Notes: generated from the letters alone by a model not told the origin. Counted from the stretch's first letter, positions 48,521 through 58,474 are shown. The stretch is DNA of 64,000 bases from Methylobacter tundripaludum (GCF_002934365.1 NZ_PTIY01000009.1:124001-188000), one strand, 5' to 3'. A program made the numbers and translations.

Positions 48521-51500
48521 TCACCGAAGCACCACATCCACCCGCCGGAATTGGCCGTTACGCAGCGCTTCTGCAATTTGCCCCTCAAGGTGTTGACCTT
48601 CCACGGTCTGCATGATGCCGTCCCGCCCATGTAACAGATAGCGGCAGGGTTTTACGGCGGCATCGCCGAAGGTGTCTTGGTGCTCGGGGTTGATGTAGAC
48701 CAGCAAGGTTGTCCCCAATAAAGCGCAAGCCGCGCTGCCCGCCGGCAAGGTTTCTTCAAAACCGAACGGATTGGCTAATTGCTCATCCGAGGAGAAAAAC
48801 GACTTCGACAACACCGGCGCGGGTCTGAACAGCAACTTGCCTTCCTCGAACACAAACGGAGTCGACCCCAGGAAAAGATGCGTCCAGAGGTGCAAAAATT
48901 CCACCGTGGAACCCGAAAGACGGGCTACGCAGCCTCTTCCGTGTTGGCGAGGATCGACAGCGAAACCGCTGCTGACCAAGAAGCTGGAGTTTTCGACCGG
49001 GTTGCGTCCGTATTCCGCAGGATCGCGAAAAGCCACCAGCAGCTGTTCAATTTGCTCGTAAAACTCATCGATTAACCCGGCCCGAACCATTTCCAGCACG
49101 AACTTGTAATGCATGTGCAGGAAGATGGAGCCGTTCTCCAACCAGCCGTAGTTGAAAACCCCGATCCGTCCCAGTTCCAGCGCATTTTCCCCGAGCGGCT
49201 CATTGACGCGGTACATGCCCAACTTTTTATCGAACAGTTCGGAGTTACGCGCGGCGTCATATAAGCGCCGGACTTCCTCCGGTTCGGCGATGCGCAGGGC
49301 ATGGACGAAGCCTTCCAGAAACAGCGGTATCGGTTTTTGCTTGAAGCGGGTCACAGCCGCCTTACCGTCCGCGATTTCCTGATATTGCTCGGCCTCATAG
49401 GAGAAATAGGTGACGATGCCTTCCGGCGTCCGGGCTTTGTTGATCGCGGCATCCAGATAGCTCGAAACCGCCGCCAGGAAGGTTTGCACCGCTGCAACAG
49501 AGAGCGTGCGTTCGGCACCGTCAAATCCCATGAACACTTTGTCCCGGTAGGCTTCCTTTTGGGCTCCGCTTTCCCGCCAGAATAACTCTGGGGTCAGGTT
49601 GGGGCGACTTAACAGCGCTTCCAATCCGGCTATAAAGTCCGCCAGCTCGGTCGGCAGGGAAAATACTCCATCAACATCGGCCAGGGCATGTAAGGTAAAG
49701 TCCACCAAGCGCTTGAGTTCAATGGTTTCATTGACCGAAGACCCGAAAATGCCGGGCAGGCCGTTCAACGCATCGCACCAGCCTGGGCGGTCGGCTTCCA
49801 TTTCTATGCCTACGCCGAACGGGTCCAGCGTGGCCAGCTTGTTGGCGACCAGCGTCAGGATTTTTCCGGGCAGCGTGGTGTAAACGATCTCGCCGTGGCC
49901 GCGTTGCGAGCGGACTTGGCGGCGACGACGGGCGCGGGAGTTGATCAGGGATTCCTTCTCAGGGCTACCCTGTACCGCGCCGTATTGGCGGACGCCTTTG
50001 GGCGTCACCACGTATTTTTGGGCGCGCGGCACGACAAAATGGGTGGAATCGAAGAAGGTGTAGGTCTTGTCCTTAAACAAGCCGGACAAGCGGTCCGGGA
50101 AAATCGCTTGGTAGCTAACCAGCAAATCCAGCAGATAAGTCCAGTGATCCGACCAATAGCCACGGTCGAATTCGGCATCTTCCACTTCCTGCGCTTGCGC
50201 CAAAATTTCCTTGATGACCGGCTCCGGGTTCTCCGCGCCTTGAAGCAACTGCCATAATTCCGCGTATTTAAACTCTCGGGACAGCAATTGTTCGAGGCCT
50301 GCAAACCTTGCGAAATGAGGGGCAAGGGTTTGGTGTAATACTGTTGATTGAAGAATGTGTGCTCCTTCTCCCTGAGGGACAAATCCGCCGGGAGCGGATT
50401 TGCACTCGCCCGTAGGGTGGCGGACAGGAGAGTCCGGCATGATTAGGCCGGGATGAGGGGGATTAAATAAACCCTCTCCCTCTGGAGAGGGCTTTGTACT
50501 ACTTAAATCAACAGTAAAACGCGAGTTCCGCAAAGAACAAGGATTGTAGCCGTCCGCCTGAACCAGGTTGAAGAAATAGCGGATGTTTTTGGCATCCAGC
50601 GCAGGATCGAAGAACAAATCCATCCGGCGGTTTTGCAGCACGTCGCGGAAATCGCCGTTGCCTTCGGAAAAGGGCGTATCCTGCAACAGGAAGTCGTTGT
50701 AGTCCCTTTCCAGGTCGCCGTGCTTGCGGCCGAACAAATACAGTTGCGCGCCGCCCGGCACTTCCCTGGGAAAGCCGCCGCGCAAACCGTTGTCGAGATA
50801 ACACTGCCGGGCATGGGCATCGAATAGCGGCTTGGCCGTCGCGGTAAAAATTCGTTGCGTGATGCCTTCGATCAAGCTGCGGTTTGCCTCCCGCTTGGCT
50901 TCGAAGTAATCTTTTTTGTCGGCCTCTGCAATGAACTGCTCAAATACCGGCTGCGATTCGGCATGGCCGTAAAAGCCGTAAAACACCTGGCTTTGTCCCG
51001 GCTGGAGTTCTAGGCTCATGGCCTGGAAAGCCGACGGCGTTTGGTTGCCCGCCACCTGATGATCGAAGTCCAGGCCGTCATCGGCAAAAAAACGTTCCGG
51101 CCTGGAAAAATCCCCGGCCAAGCCGAAAATTCTTTCCGCATCCACCACCACGCGAGTGCGTCCGCCGTTCAAGAATCCGGCGAAGAAATTGCAGGCGATC
51201 ACCGGCTCAACCTGCGGCGAGTCGGTAGGCCATACTTTCAATCGATAAAACGGCAGGTTTTCCTCGACGCCTTCGACCCGCATGAACGCTTCCGAGGTCC
51301 GGCTCATGAATTTCAAAATCCATTGGTTCATGCCAAAGGGAAGCACTTGCGGCAAACCGTCGACGATCTCTATCTTTCTGGCCTGCCCGGAGGTATTGAC
51401 GATCTCGACCCGCCGCAGCAAACCGGCCACGGATGCCTCTGGCAAGGTGAACATATCGGCCCGGATACTGAATCCCAATTGCGGATTGATCTCTTCGACA

Positions 51501-51856
51501 CCGACCTCCTGGGGCGTGACATAAAGGCGTTGCTTGACCTCCGGCCCCGATCCGCGCTGGAAAGGCTCGTGAGTCAGAATTCGGTCGCCGTCGGCAATTT
51601 TCAGGAAAGTCCGAAAGCCTCGTGACGGCGTCAGTTGATAAGCCTTGTCGGCAGGAAAGAACTCCAAAAAGGCCCCGTCTTTGTTGCGCACGCCGAAACT
51701 GGCCACGGCCTGGCCCCGGTTGACATAAAAAGCCCAAGCCGGGCGGCCCAGGGCGCCTGCGATACCGGGCAAAAAACTGGCGAATGGGGCGAGGTCGTTG
51801 TATTGCTCGATGACAAAGCGCTTATCGCCGTCTAAGGCAGGGTGGGTGTTGTTCAT
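48521..51856 (-). CDS. Large glycoside phosphorylase-like protein (GH94-related)
   Basis: A 1111-residue cytoplasmic protein that resembles large proteins annotated as cellobiose phosphorylase (COG3459; GH94 and its relatives GH149/GH161). The N-terminal beta-sandwich has FASFLPGIAGALGRPAWAFY and VNRGQAVASFGVRNKDGAFL. The helical-barrel part has QDTPFSEGNGDFRDVLQNRR and RGYWSDHWTYLLDLLVSYQA. Such enzymes split beta-glucosides with phosphate to give glucose 1-phosphate; the exact substrate cannot be assigned. ATG 51856 has AAGG six bases upstream. About 50 residues near 455-505 are encoded by an in-frame repeat element. A GH30 enzyme lies in the same accessory patch. Confidence 0.75.
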   Translation of the reverse strand: MNNTHPALDGDKRFVIEQYNDLAPFASFLPGIAGALGRPAWAFYVNRGQAVASFGVRNKDGAFLEFFPADKAYQLTPSRGFRTFLKIADGDRILTHEPFQRGSGPEVKQRLYVTPQEVGVEEINPQLGFSIRADMFTLPEASVAGLLRRVEIVNTSGQARKIEIVDGLPQVLPFGMNQWILKFMSRTSEAFMRVEGVEENLPFYRLKVWPTDSPQVEPVIACNFFAGFLNGGRTRVVVDAERIFGLAGDFSRPERFFADDGLDFDHQVAGNQTPSAFQAMSLELQPGQSQVFYGFYGHAESQPVFEQFIAEADKKDYFEAKREANRSLIEGITQRIFTATAKPLFDAHARQCYLDNGLRGGFPREVPGGAQLYLFGRKHGDLERDYNDFLLQDTPFSEGNGDFRDVLQNRRMDLFFDPALDAKNIRYFFNLVQADGYNPCSLRNSRFTVDLSSTKPSPEGEGLFNPPHPGLIMPDSPVRHPTGECKSAPGGFVPQGEGAHILQSTVLHQTLAPHFARFAGLEQLLSREFKYAELWQLLQGAENPEPVIKEILAQAQEVEDAEFDRGYWSDHWTYLLDLLVSYQAIFPDRLSGLFKDKTYTFFDSTHFVVPRAQKYVVTPKGVRQYGAVQGSPEKESLINSRARRRRQVRSQRGHGEIVYTTLPGKILTLVANKLATLDPFGVGIEMEADRPGWCDALNGLPGIFGSSVNETIELKRLVDFTLHALADVDGVFSLPTELADFIAGLEALLSRPNLTPELFWRESGAQKEAYRDKVFMGFDGAERTLSVAAVQTFLAAVSSYLDAAINKARTPEGIVTYFSYEAEQYQEIADGKAAVTRFKQKPIPLFLEGFVHALRIAEPEEVRRLYDAARNSELFDKKLGMYRVNEPLGENALELGRIGVFNYGWLENGSIFLHMHYKFVLEMVRAGLIDEFYEQIEQLLVAFRDPAEYGRNPVENSSFLVSSGFAVDPRQHGRGCVARLSGSTVEFLHLWTHLFLGSTPFVFEEGKLLFRPAPVLSKSFFSSDEQLANPFGFEETLPAGSAACALLGTTLLVYINPEHQDTFGDAAVKPCRYLLHGRDGIMQTVEGQHLEGQIAEALRNGQFRRVDVVLR
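50350..50510. repeat. Repeat element inserted in frame within the phosphorylase gene
   Basis: The stretch contains CCCTCTCCCTCTGGAGAGGG (50472-50491) and a run with TTCTCCCTGAGGGAC at the other end. Such sequences are typical of dispersed intergenic repeats. Read on the minus strand it encodes a Pro/Gly-rich segment (KPSPEGEGLFNPPHPG; PQGEGAHILQ) unlike the enzyme around it. Boundaries are approximate. Confidence 0.7.
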
Positions 51857-52313
51857 GGGCATCCTTCGGGGTGGATATTGAGTCGGCGGGCAACATATCA
51901 ATTAAAGTTAGGTGTTTATTCTAAGCCGGTTTTTAAATGCAAGTCATTAGGTTCAAATGTCAGACGATTCATCAGTTGGCTGGGTTAAACTTGAGCCGGT
52001 ATGTTCAGAATCCATTCAAGTCCCGTATGTAAAGTACCATCGGCTGATTGAACAAGATTGTTGGATGAGACGGTAAAACCGATTTAGCCTGATGTTTATC
52101 AGGCCTGAAATGGGAGAGTGTTACTGGGTGAATTTTTGATGCCGGGTCATGGCATAATACCGGGGATGCGGATTTTCAATACCGGTTTCCCCGGCAAGCT
52201 TTGCAAGGCGATTAATCGCTAAAGTAATGGTTCATTTCATGTCGGACAAGGATATGAAAGCTCGAGCGGATTCGGCGCGCGGCAAATTTAAGCGCCGCCG
52301 AACCGGGGCTGAA
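51857..52313. other. Noncoding stretch upstream of the phosphorylase gene
   Basis: No convincing gene. Two hairpins are visible: CCTGAT-GTTT-ATCAGG near 52095, and an arm pair around CCGGGGA...TCCCCGG near 52161-52195. A 27-codon frame from 52238 (MSDKDMKARADSARGKFKRR) has no clear support. The phosphorylase promoter should lie at the left end. Confidence 0.5.
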
Positions 52314-52454
52314 CTAATTTAGCCATGACCTGTGGCGGGTAACCGTTTGCTGTGCCGATAATGTGTTTGTCAGCAGCACACATAACCGGAAGAAAGCGGC
52401 GCCGGCTATTGCAAAGAAAGAGGCTAGTAGGATCATTACCGTTATAATTTTCAT
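52314..52454 (-). CDS. Possible small single-pass membrane protein (46 residues)
   Basis: A short frame begins MKIITVMILLASFFAIAGAA, a hydrophobic segment with an N-terminal Lys, and ends in a basic tail (TVTRHRSWLN). It could be a small membrane protein or a signal-peptide-bearing peptide. The ribosome-binding site is weak (GGGTAAC). There is no homologue I can recall, and its length is within what chance can give. Confidence 0.3.
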   Translation of the reverse strand: MKIITVMILLASFFAIAGAAFFRLCVLLTNTLSAQQTVTRHRSWLN

Positions 52455-52981
52455 GCTAAGTTACCCAATATTTATTTAATCCGAGCGCTAATAATCCCCC
52501 GGTTAAAGCGCCGAAACAAGCGATTTAATGGGGGCTTAAATGAAAGACGGCGGCGCGTTTAGCCTTCTCATAGTGAGCTGTTGCAAACCTGCAACAATGA
52601 GTTTTGCGCGCTAGAACAGCACTTATTATTTGCCTCTGATCACGCTAAACGAATCAATAAATTTTGACGGCTTTGTTTGTTTTTTGCGGAAAAAACAACA
52701 AATTTATAAGCGGTTTCCGAGGCTAAATTTATCGTAAATTTTGTAAAAAACGCCGGAAATGACCGCAATGATTGCCGAGAATCCGGGATCAATTTTGTCG
52801 AAAAGAAGAGGGCGTTCCGTTCCGGTAAAATGGGGCCGCCGCTCAGGGATGAAGACGCATGTATTTGAATTCCGCCACATGATCTAAATCTGTAAAATAG
52901 CGTGCGACACTTTACAGCGCCAACTTTCCATTTCCTCCTCAACGCACACAGAGTCAATTGAGGCAAACAGCCGGATAACTC
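52455..52981. other. Noncoding stretch upstream of the deacetylase gene
   Basis: No supported gene in 527 bases. One small hairpin TGTTGCA-AACC-TGCAACA lies near 52571-52588. The open frame on the minus strand here (52640-52993) has no family-like sequence. The AT-rich part near 52880-52910 may hold the deacetylase promoter, but no clear -35/-10 pair is seen. Confidence 0.5.
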
Positions 52982-53776
52982 GTGTCGACTCAAAAAATCA
53001 ATAACGTGACTTTCAAAACAGCAAAAAATGGCTTTATTATCGCTATCAGCGTTATCGGCCTGTTACATCATCTTTTCGAGCTCAGCTTATGGTGGCTGGC
53101 ATTACCGGGTGTGATCTACAAGGCCTTGATTATTTACGGTTCGGCTAACATTCAATCCAATTTTCACGCCAAGGCTCATTGCCGTGGAGACGCGTTCGAA
53201 AAAGAAATCGCCGTTTCGTTCGATGACGGGCCGAACCAGAAATACACGCCGCAAGTGCTGTCCGCATTGGCTCAGTACAACGCCGGAGCGACTTTTTTTG
53301 TGATCGGGAAAAATATTCGGGGCAATGAAAACATTCTGAAACAGATCGATGCGGAGGGTCACAGCATCGGCAATCACAGCTACACGCATTCTTTCCTTAT
53401 GGATTTTAAAAACCTGCAAGGCTTTAAGGATGAGTTAAACCAAGCGGCTGATGACGTTTTCAATGTGATAGGCAAGCGCATGAAGCTGTTTAGGCCGCCT
53501 TACGGCGTCACTACGCCCAGCCTTGTCAGGGCGTCGAATGAGTTGAATTACAGCATTATCGGCTGGAGCATCCGTTCCTTGGATACGACCGCCGATCACG
53601 CACATACGATTAGCCAACGGGTGCAAAAACAAATCGAACCCGGATCTATCATCCTGTTTCATGATACGTCCGATAAAACGGTCCAGGTGTTAAGGCAAAC
53701 GCTTAATTTTGCAAGGGAAAACGGTTACAAGATCGTCAGCGTGGAGCACCTGTTGAAGATCGAAGCCTATGAATGA
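52982..53776 (+). CDS. Polysaccharide deacetylase family protein
   Basis: A 264-residue NodB-domain (CE4) deacetylase that removes acetyl groups from surface or cell-wall polysaccharide. Membrane anchoring is predicted through hydrophobic residues about 17-52. The metal and catalytic motifs are present: VSFDDGPNQ (Asp81, Asp82), GHSIGNHSYTHSF (two His), LFRPPYGVT and the C-terminal IILFHDTSD. A GTG start at 52982 is taken because it opens the N-terminal hydrophobic region; no ATG lies nearby. The gene stands alone and converges on lon. Confidence 0.86.
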   Translation: MSTQKINNVTFKTAKNGFIIAISVIGLLHHLFELSLWWLALPGVIYKALIIYGSANIQSNFHAKAHCRGDAFEKEIAVSFDDGPNQKYTPQVLSALAQYNAGATFFVIGKNIRGNENILKQIDAEGHSIGNHSYTHSFLMDFKNLQGFKDELNQAADDVFNVIGKRMKLFRPPYGVTTPSLVRASNELNYSIIGWSIRSLDTTADHAHTISQRVQKQIEPGSIILFHDTSDKTVQVLRQTLNFARENGYKIVSVEHLLKIEAYE

Positions 53777-53893
53777 CGGATGTAGCCGGGCTTTGATTTT
53801 TGCAAGCCGGAATAAGCTCTGAGCTGTTCCGGTGCGCCGTGTTCCATCCCTGTATGGCGGATGCCGGCATTCCCCCTGCCGGTGAGGCGACAT

Positions 53894-56299
53894 TTATTCT
53901 TCCACGGCAATTTTTAACGCGTCATCGACCTTTTCCAGCCAGATAAACTGGAGCCGGTTTCTGACCGCCTCTGGTATTTCCTCAAAGTCTCTTCGGTTGC
54001 GCGCCGGGAGCATGACGGTCTTTATCCCGGCCCTGGCGGCGGCAATGACTTTCTCTTTAATGCCTCCGACCGGCAACACCAGCCCGCGTAGGCTGATTTC
54101 TCCGGTCATTGCGACATCGCTATGCACGGTGCGCTCGGAAAATGCGGAAAATAGCGCGATAAACATCGCAACCCCGGCGCTGGGGCCGTCTTTGGGGATG
54201 GCCCCAGCGGGCACATGCACATGGATGTCGTTCTTCTCGAAGTTTTCCGGGTCTAAACCCAGCTCATGGGCGCGCGATTTCACCAGGCTTAATGCGGCTT
54301 GTGCGCTTTCCTTCATGACATCGCCCAGCTGGCCGGTCAGGATCAGCTTGCCGTTGCCGGGTACGCGTGCGGCCTCAATAAAAAGAATATCGCCGCCGAC
54401 CGGCGTCCAGGCCAAGCCTGTAGCAACGCCAGGGGCGCTGGTGCGCATGGCGACCTCGCTGTCGAATTTTTTCGGCCCCAGAATGCCGTGAAGCTGTTCG
54501 GCGTCGATCTGCTCGTTTACGGAAATCCCTTCGGCAATGCGCATGGCGACATGACGAAATACCGAACCGATTTCCCGTTCCAGGTTTCTGCAACCGGCTT
54601 CGCGGGTATAGTCCTGAATAATGGCGAGTATGGCGCTATCGCTGATTGTGCATTGCTCGGGGCTTAGGCCGTTGCTTTCCAGTTGCCGGTGTACCAGATA
54701 GCGTTTGGCAATCTGGAGTTTTTCATCGGAGGTATAGCCGGTTAATTCGATGACTTCCATCCGGTCGCGCAAAGGCGCCGGGATATTGTCCAGTACATTG
54801 GCGGTTCCGATAAACATGACATGGCTCAGGTCGAACGCTACCGCCAGATAATTATCGCGGAAGGTTGAGTTCTGCTCGGGGTCCAATACTTCCAGCAAGG
54901 CTGAAGAGGGATCGCCATGAAATCCGCCTGAACCGATCTTGTCCATTTCATCGAGCATGAATATCGGATTATTGGTTCCTGCCTTGCGGATGGATTGGAT
55001 AATATTGCCCGGCAATGCGCCGATATAAGTGCGCCGGTGGCCCCGGACCTCGGCCTCGTCATGCAGGCCGCCGAGACTGGCGCGGACGAATTCGCGCCCG
55101 GTTGCCCGGGCTATGCTGCGTCCCAGAGAAGTCTTGCCGACGCCGGGCGGCCCGACAAAGCATAAAATCGGGCTCTTGCCGTTCGGGTTCAGCTTGCGCA
55201 CGGCCAGGAATTCCAGTATTCGCTGCTTGATTTTTTCCAGGCCGTAATGATCTTCGTTAAGGGTTTCCCTGGCTTTTGTTATATCAATAGCCGTGGTACT
55301 CGCGACTGACCAGGGCAGTTCCGTCAGCCAATCGAGGTAGGTGCGGATCATCGAATATTCGCCGCTGGCGTCGGGCATGTGCTGCAAGCGGCCGAGCTCC
55401 TTGCGCGCTTGTTTTTCGACATCTTCCGGCATCTTGGCGGCGCTGATCGCTTTGCTGATTTCTTCAATTTCGGCTGCGTGTCCGTCTTCTTCGCCCAATT
55501 CCTTTTGGATCGCCTTCATCTGCTCCCGCAAAACAAATTCGCGTTGCTGCTGGCCCATGGTTTCCTGGGTTTGCTCGCTAATCTTGTTTGAAAGCTTCAA
55601 CACTTCGATTTGGTAATTAAGCAGTTCCAAGATCTTATCGATGCGTTCCTGTATATCAAACAGGGCCAGTATTTCTTGTTTTTCGGCCGGTTTTGAAATC
55701 AGGTAGCTGGCAATCAGGTCGGCCAGCATTGCCGGCGAGGCGATCGAGCGAACTGCATTAACCAGCTCGTCGGGAGCTTGCCGAGTTTGCGCCAGCATTT
55801 CCAATGCTTTTTGTTTGAGCGTTATGACTCGCGCTTCGACATCCTGAGAGCTTAGTTCAGGCTCTTCGTAACGTTCGATTCGGGCGACAAGAAACGGATA
55901 GTCCGGCAGGAATTCCTTTACGCGAAAGCGTTGTGTACCCTGACACACAATATGATGCGCGCCGTCGGGAGCGGTTATGTAACGTAAAATTTCCGCGATA
56001 GTACCGACCTTGTGGAGGTCGTCAGGGTCGGGCTCTTCATTTTTGTCCAGCAGCTGCATGATCAGCCCGATCGGTTTTTCCGAACGTACCGCCTGCTGCA
56101 CCGCAGCAATAGAGGGTTTACGGCCTATCACCAACGGCGAAACGTTTTGCGGGAAAAGCACGGTGCCGCGCATAGGCACAATGATAAGCGCATCGTCGGG
56201 AATGGCCGGCAGCGAATCCTGTTGTTTTAGCTCTGAAGACGGGTCTTCGGTATCCGGCGTTGATCCCAGAAGTAAATTTTTCAGGTCCTTGATTTGCAT
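53894..56299 (-). CDS. lon: ATP-dependent protease Lon
   Basis: A cytoplasmic AAA+ serine protease (801 residues, normal length). The N-terminal substrate domain (ALIIVPMRGTVLFPQNVSPL) is followed by Walker A GPPGVGKTSLGRSIA, Walker B IFMLDEMDKIG, and the proteolytic domain with the catalytic Ser in PKDGPSAGVAMF and the Lys in GGIKEKVIAAARAG. It lies 9 bases downstream of a small heat-shock gene on the same strand, so both are likely induced together by misfolded protein. The C-terminus is slightly divergent. Confidence 0.96.
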   Translation of the reverse strand: MQIKDLKNLLLGSTPDTEDPSSELKQQDSLPAIPDDALIIVPMRGTVLFPQNVSPLVIGRKPSIAAVQQAVRSEKPIGLIMQLLDKNEEPDPDDLHKVGTIAEILRYITAPDGAHHIVCQGTQRFRVKEFLPDYPFLVARIERYEEPELSSQDVEARVITLKQKALEMLAQTRQAPDELVNAVRSIASPAMLADLIASYLISKPAEKQEILALFDIQERIDKILELLNYQIEVLKLSNKISEQTQETMGQQQREFVLREQMKAIQKELGEEDGHAAEIEEISKAISAAKMPEDVEKQARKELGRLQHMPDASGEYSMIRTYLDWLTELPWSVASTTAIDITKARETLNEDHYGLEKIKQRILEFLAVRKLNPNGKSPILCFVGPPGVGKTSLGRSIARATGREFVRASLGGLHDEAEVRGHRRTYIGALPGNIIQSIRKAGTNNPIFMLDEMDKIGSGGFHGDPSSALLEVLDPEQNSTFRDNYLAVAFDLSHVMFIGTANVLDNIPAPLRDRMEVIELTGYTSDEKLQIAKRYLVHRQLESNGLSPEQCTISDSAILAIIQDYTREAGCRNLEREIGSVFRHVAMRIAEGISVNEQIDAEQLHGILGPKKFDSEVAMRTSAPGVATGLAWTPVGGDILFIEAARVPGNGKLILTGQLGDVMKESAQAALSLVKSRAHELGLDPENFEKNDIHVHVPAGAIPKDGPSAGVAMFIALFSAFSERTVHSDVAMTGEISLRGLVLPVGGIKEKVIAAARAGIKTVMLPARNRRDFEEIPEAVRNRLQFIWLEKVDDALKIAVEE

Positions 56300-56308
56300 A
56301 AGAAGCCT

Positions 56309-56710
56309 TTATATTTTTCGCAGTGAAATGAATAAACAACCGTTAACAAATTCGCGAGCGCCGATTTCAAAGTGTCCGACCGGCAGTTCAATGCGCCGCT
56401 CAAATCGTCCATAGGGGATTTCCATGCGCCGAATATGCGACTCTGCACTGACAGGCAGATGCCGTTGTCCGTTAACAATCAGATGATCGTCTTCCAGTAT
56501 TACGCTTAAATGTTCCGGGGCTACGCCCGGCAGCGCGATCATGATTTTGAATTCATAATTGGTTTCGTAGATGTCGATCGGCGGTTCCCACGTCGGTCGT
56601 TTGACGCTCATAACAGCCGGTCTAAAGAATTGCCGATGCAGCCGATCAGCCCGATCCAATATTTCGCAAGCTTCCGCCCACATCCAAGTTTCAAGATCAC
56701 GTAATGGCAT
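56309..56710 (-). CDS. Hsp20-family small heat-shock protein
   Basis: A 133-residue alpha-crystallin-type holdase. The alpha-crystallin domain spans about residues 42-133, with PPIDIYETNYEFKIMIALPG at the start and GRFERRIELP near the end. The terminal IxI/V motif is lacking, which may limit oligomer formation (the protein stops at ISLRKI). It directly precedes lon in a probable heat-shock operon. No clear sigma-32 promoter could be recognised upstream. Confidence 0.88.
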   Translation of the reverse strand: MPLRDLETWMWAEACEILDRADRLHRQFFRPAVMSVKRPTWEPPIDIYETNYEFKIMIALPGVAPEHLSVILEDDHLIVNGQRHLPVSAESHIRRMEIPYGRFERRIELPVGHFEIGAREFVNGCLFISLRKI

Positions 56711-56850
56711 AATGCGTTATTCCTGGTTGTTGCTGTTTAACTATGCAAGCCGTGCAATGGGTTATCCGGGCAATATCACGCCCAAATAGCTAAGAGCCGG
56801 AGCTAAGCCCGGCAGGCGATTAAGCGATAGAAAAAGTTCCCATGCTGTAC

Positions 56851-57010
56851 AAAGTTAAGCCGTTCGTGGTGAGCCTTCGGCTACGCTCAGGACTAAAGGC
56901 CTTGTTGAACCATGAATGGCTTAACGACTTGTTCCGCTCACCCTTCGACAAGGCTCTCCTGAGCGTAGCCGAAGGCTCAGGGCAAACGGATCAAGTCTTA
57001 ACTTAATGGC
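56851..57010. repeat. Double-hairpin palindromic element (repeat family copy C, inverted)
   Basis: Read on the minus strand this matches the 5972 element closely: GCCATTAAGTTAAGACTTG, then CCCTGAGC, GTCGAAGGGTGAGCGGAACA, CAAGGCCTTTAGTCCTGAGC and CACCACGAACGGCTTAAC. It has an extra nested hairpin of about 25 bases in the first arm. It fills most of the 360-bp gap between hsp20 and degP, in which nothing else is seen. Confidence 0.8.
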
Positions 57011-57070
57011 AATAATGCTGTGCATGAGAACGCTATCATTTTCCGCAGCTTAAGCGTAAATCGCAGCAGA

Positions 57071-58474
57071 TTACTTTTCCACTTTAAGCGCTAAAAATAC
57101 CGGACTGCCCTGACGCTGCACTAAAACAGCGATTGATTTGCCGGCAGGAAGCTTTTTGACGGTTTTTTCAAAATCAGCCGCATCGCGGATCACGTCGTTC
57201 TGGATACGCAAAATGACATCGCCTCGCTGAATCCCGGCATCTTTTGCCGTGCCTTTGGCGACATCCTGAACTAATACGCCGTTTTTAGGAACTTCCAAGG
57301 TTTTTCTTTGTTCGTCGCTTAAGTCGATGACATTGATTCCCAGACGATTGTGAGGCAGTTTTGGCGCCGCCTTGGCGTCTGCCAGTTTGTCGACTTCATC
57401 CGGCAAAAGTCCCACTTTAAATTCGATGGTTTTAGTCTCGCCTTGCCTGATGATTTTTAATGCGGCTTTGTCATTGATCGGCGTTATACCGACCATCGGC
57501 GGCAAGTCACTTGAGTTTTCAATTTGCTGGCCATTAAATTCGGTAATAATGTCGCCAATCTGCAAATCGGCTTTTTCCGCCGGACTGCCGGGCACCACTT
57601 TGGAAACCAATGCGCCCATCGGTTTTTTCATGCCGAATGTTTCGGCCAGTTCCCGTGTGACATCCTGGATTTGAACGCCCAGCCAGCCATGTGATGCTTT
57701 ACCGGTAGCTTTTATTTGATCGACGACATTCATCACCACATCCATCGGTATGGCGAATGAAAGTCCCATAAAACCGCCGGTGCGGCTGTAAATCTGGGAA
57801 TTGATGCCGACGACTTTGCCTTCCATATTAAATAAGGGGCCGCCTGAATTGCCCGGATTGATCGCGACATCGGTCTGGATGAACGGCACATAATTCCCGC
57901 CGGGCAGGCTGCGGCCTTTGGCGCTGACGATGCCGGCTGTTACCGACTGTTCAAAGCCGAAAGGCGAGCCTATGGCCAAAACCCAGGCGCCTACCTGAAG
58001 TTTGTTCGCATCGCCGATGGTCACCACGGGTAAGTCTTTGGCCTCGACCTTGAGCAGGGCGACATCGGTGCGCGCATCGGAGCCGATCAGTTTGGCCAGC
58101 AGTTCCCGGCGGTCGGAAAATTTAACCACGATTTCGTCGGCATCTTTCACCACATGATGATTGGTTAACACGTAACCGTCCTGGGAAATAATAAAGCCGG
58201 AACCTAAAGATGTCGTATCCCGCGGAACATAGCCGCCGCCTTGTTCATTTAAAAAGCGCTTGAAAAACTCTTCCATTTCGGGGGGCATGCCCTCCGGCAG
58301 TTGCATATCTTCCGGGGCGTTTTCAGCCTCAGGCGGTGCTTTTTGCGTGGTGCTGATATTGACCACGGCGACACCGTTGGTTTTTACCATCTCGGTAAAA
58401 TCCGGCAAGTCAGCTAACACGTTTCGATTAAACAACACGATCAGGAAAAAACACCACCTAACTTTTTTGAGCAT
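57071..58474 (-). CDS. degP: Periplasmic serine protease DegP/MucD (HtrA family)
   Basis: A periplasmic quality-control protease of 467 residues with a signal peptide (about residues 1-21, ending NVLADLP). The catalytic triad is visible as His in VLTNHHVVKDAD, Asp in ARTDVALLKVEA and Ser in NPGNSGGPLFN. Two PDZ domains follow (HGWLGVQIQDVTRELAETFG; LGINVIDLSDEQRKTLEVPK). ATG 58474 was chosen because GGAGG lies just upstream, overlapping a rejected ATG at 58486. It is divergent from nadB. Confidence 0.95.
   Translation of the reverse strand: MLKKVRWCFFLIVLFNRNVLADLPDFTEMVKTNGVAVVNISTTQKAPPEAENAPEDMQLPEGMPPEMEEFFKRFLNEQGGGYVPRDTTSLGSGFIISQDGYVLTNHHVVKDADEIVVKFSDRRELLAKLIGSDARTDVALLKVEAKDLPVVTIGDANKLQVGAWVLAIGSPFGFEQSVTAGIVSAKGRSLPGGNYVPFIQTDVAINPGNSGGPLFNMEGKVVGINSQIYSRTGGFMGLSFAIPMDVVMNVVDQIKATGKASHGWLGVQIQDVTRELAETFGMKKPMGALVSKVVPGSPAEKADLQIGDIITEFNGQQIENSSDLPPMVGITPINDKAALKIIRQGETKTIEFKVGLLPDEVDKLADAKAAPKLPHNRLGINVIDLSDEQRKTLEVPKNGVLVQDVAKGTAKDAGIQRGDVILRIQNDVIRDAADFEKTVKKLPAGKSIAVLVQRQGSPVFLALKVEK

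Noticed and set aside
52640-52993. 117-codon minus-strand ORF upstream of the deacetylase gene
   Set aside because: No ribosome-binding site, no recognisable family and repeat-free AT-rich sequence; it overlaps the deacetylase promoter region.
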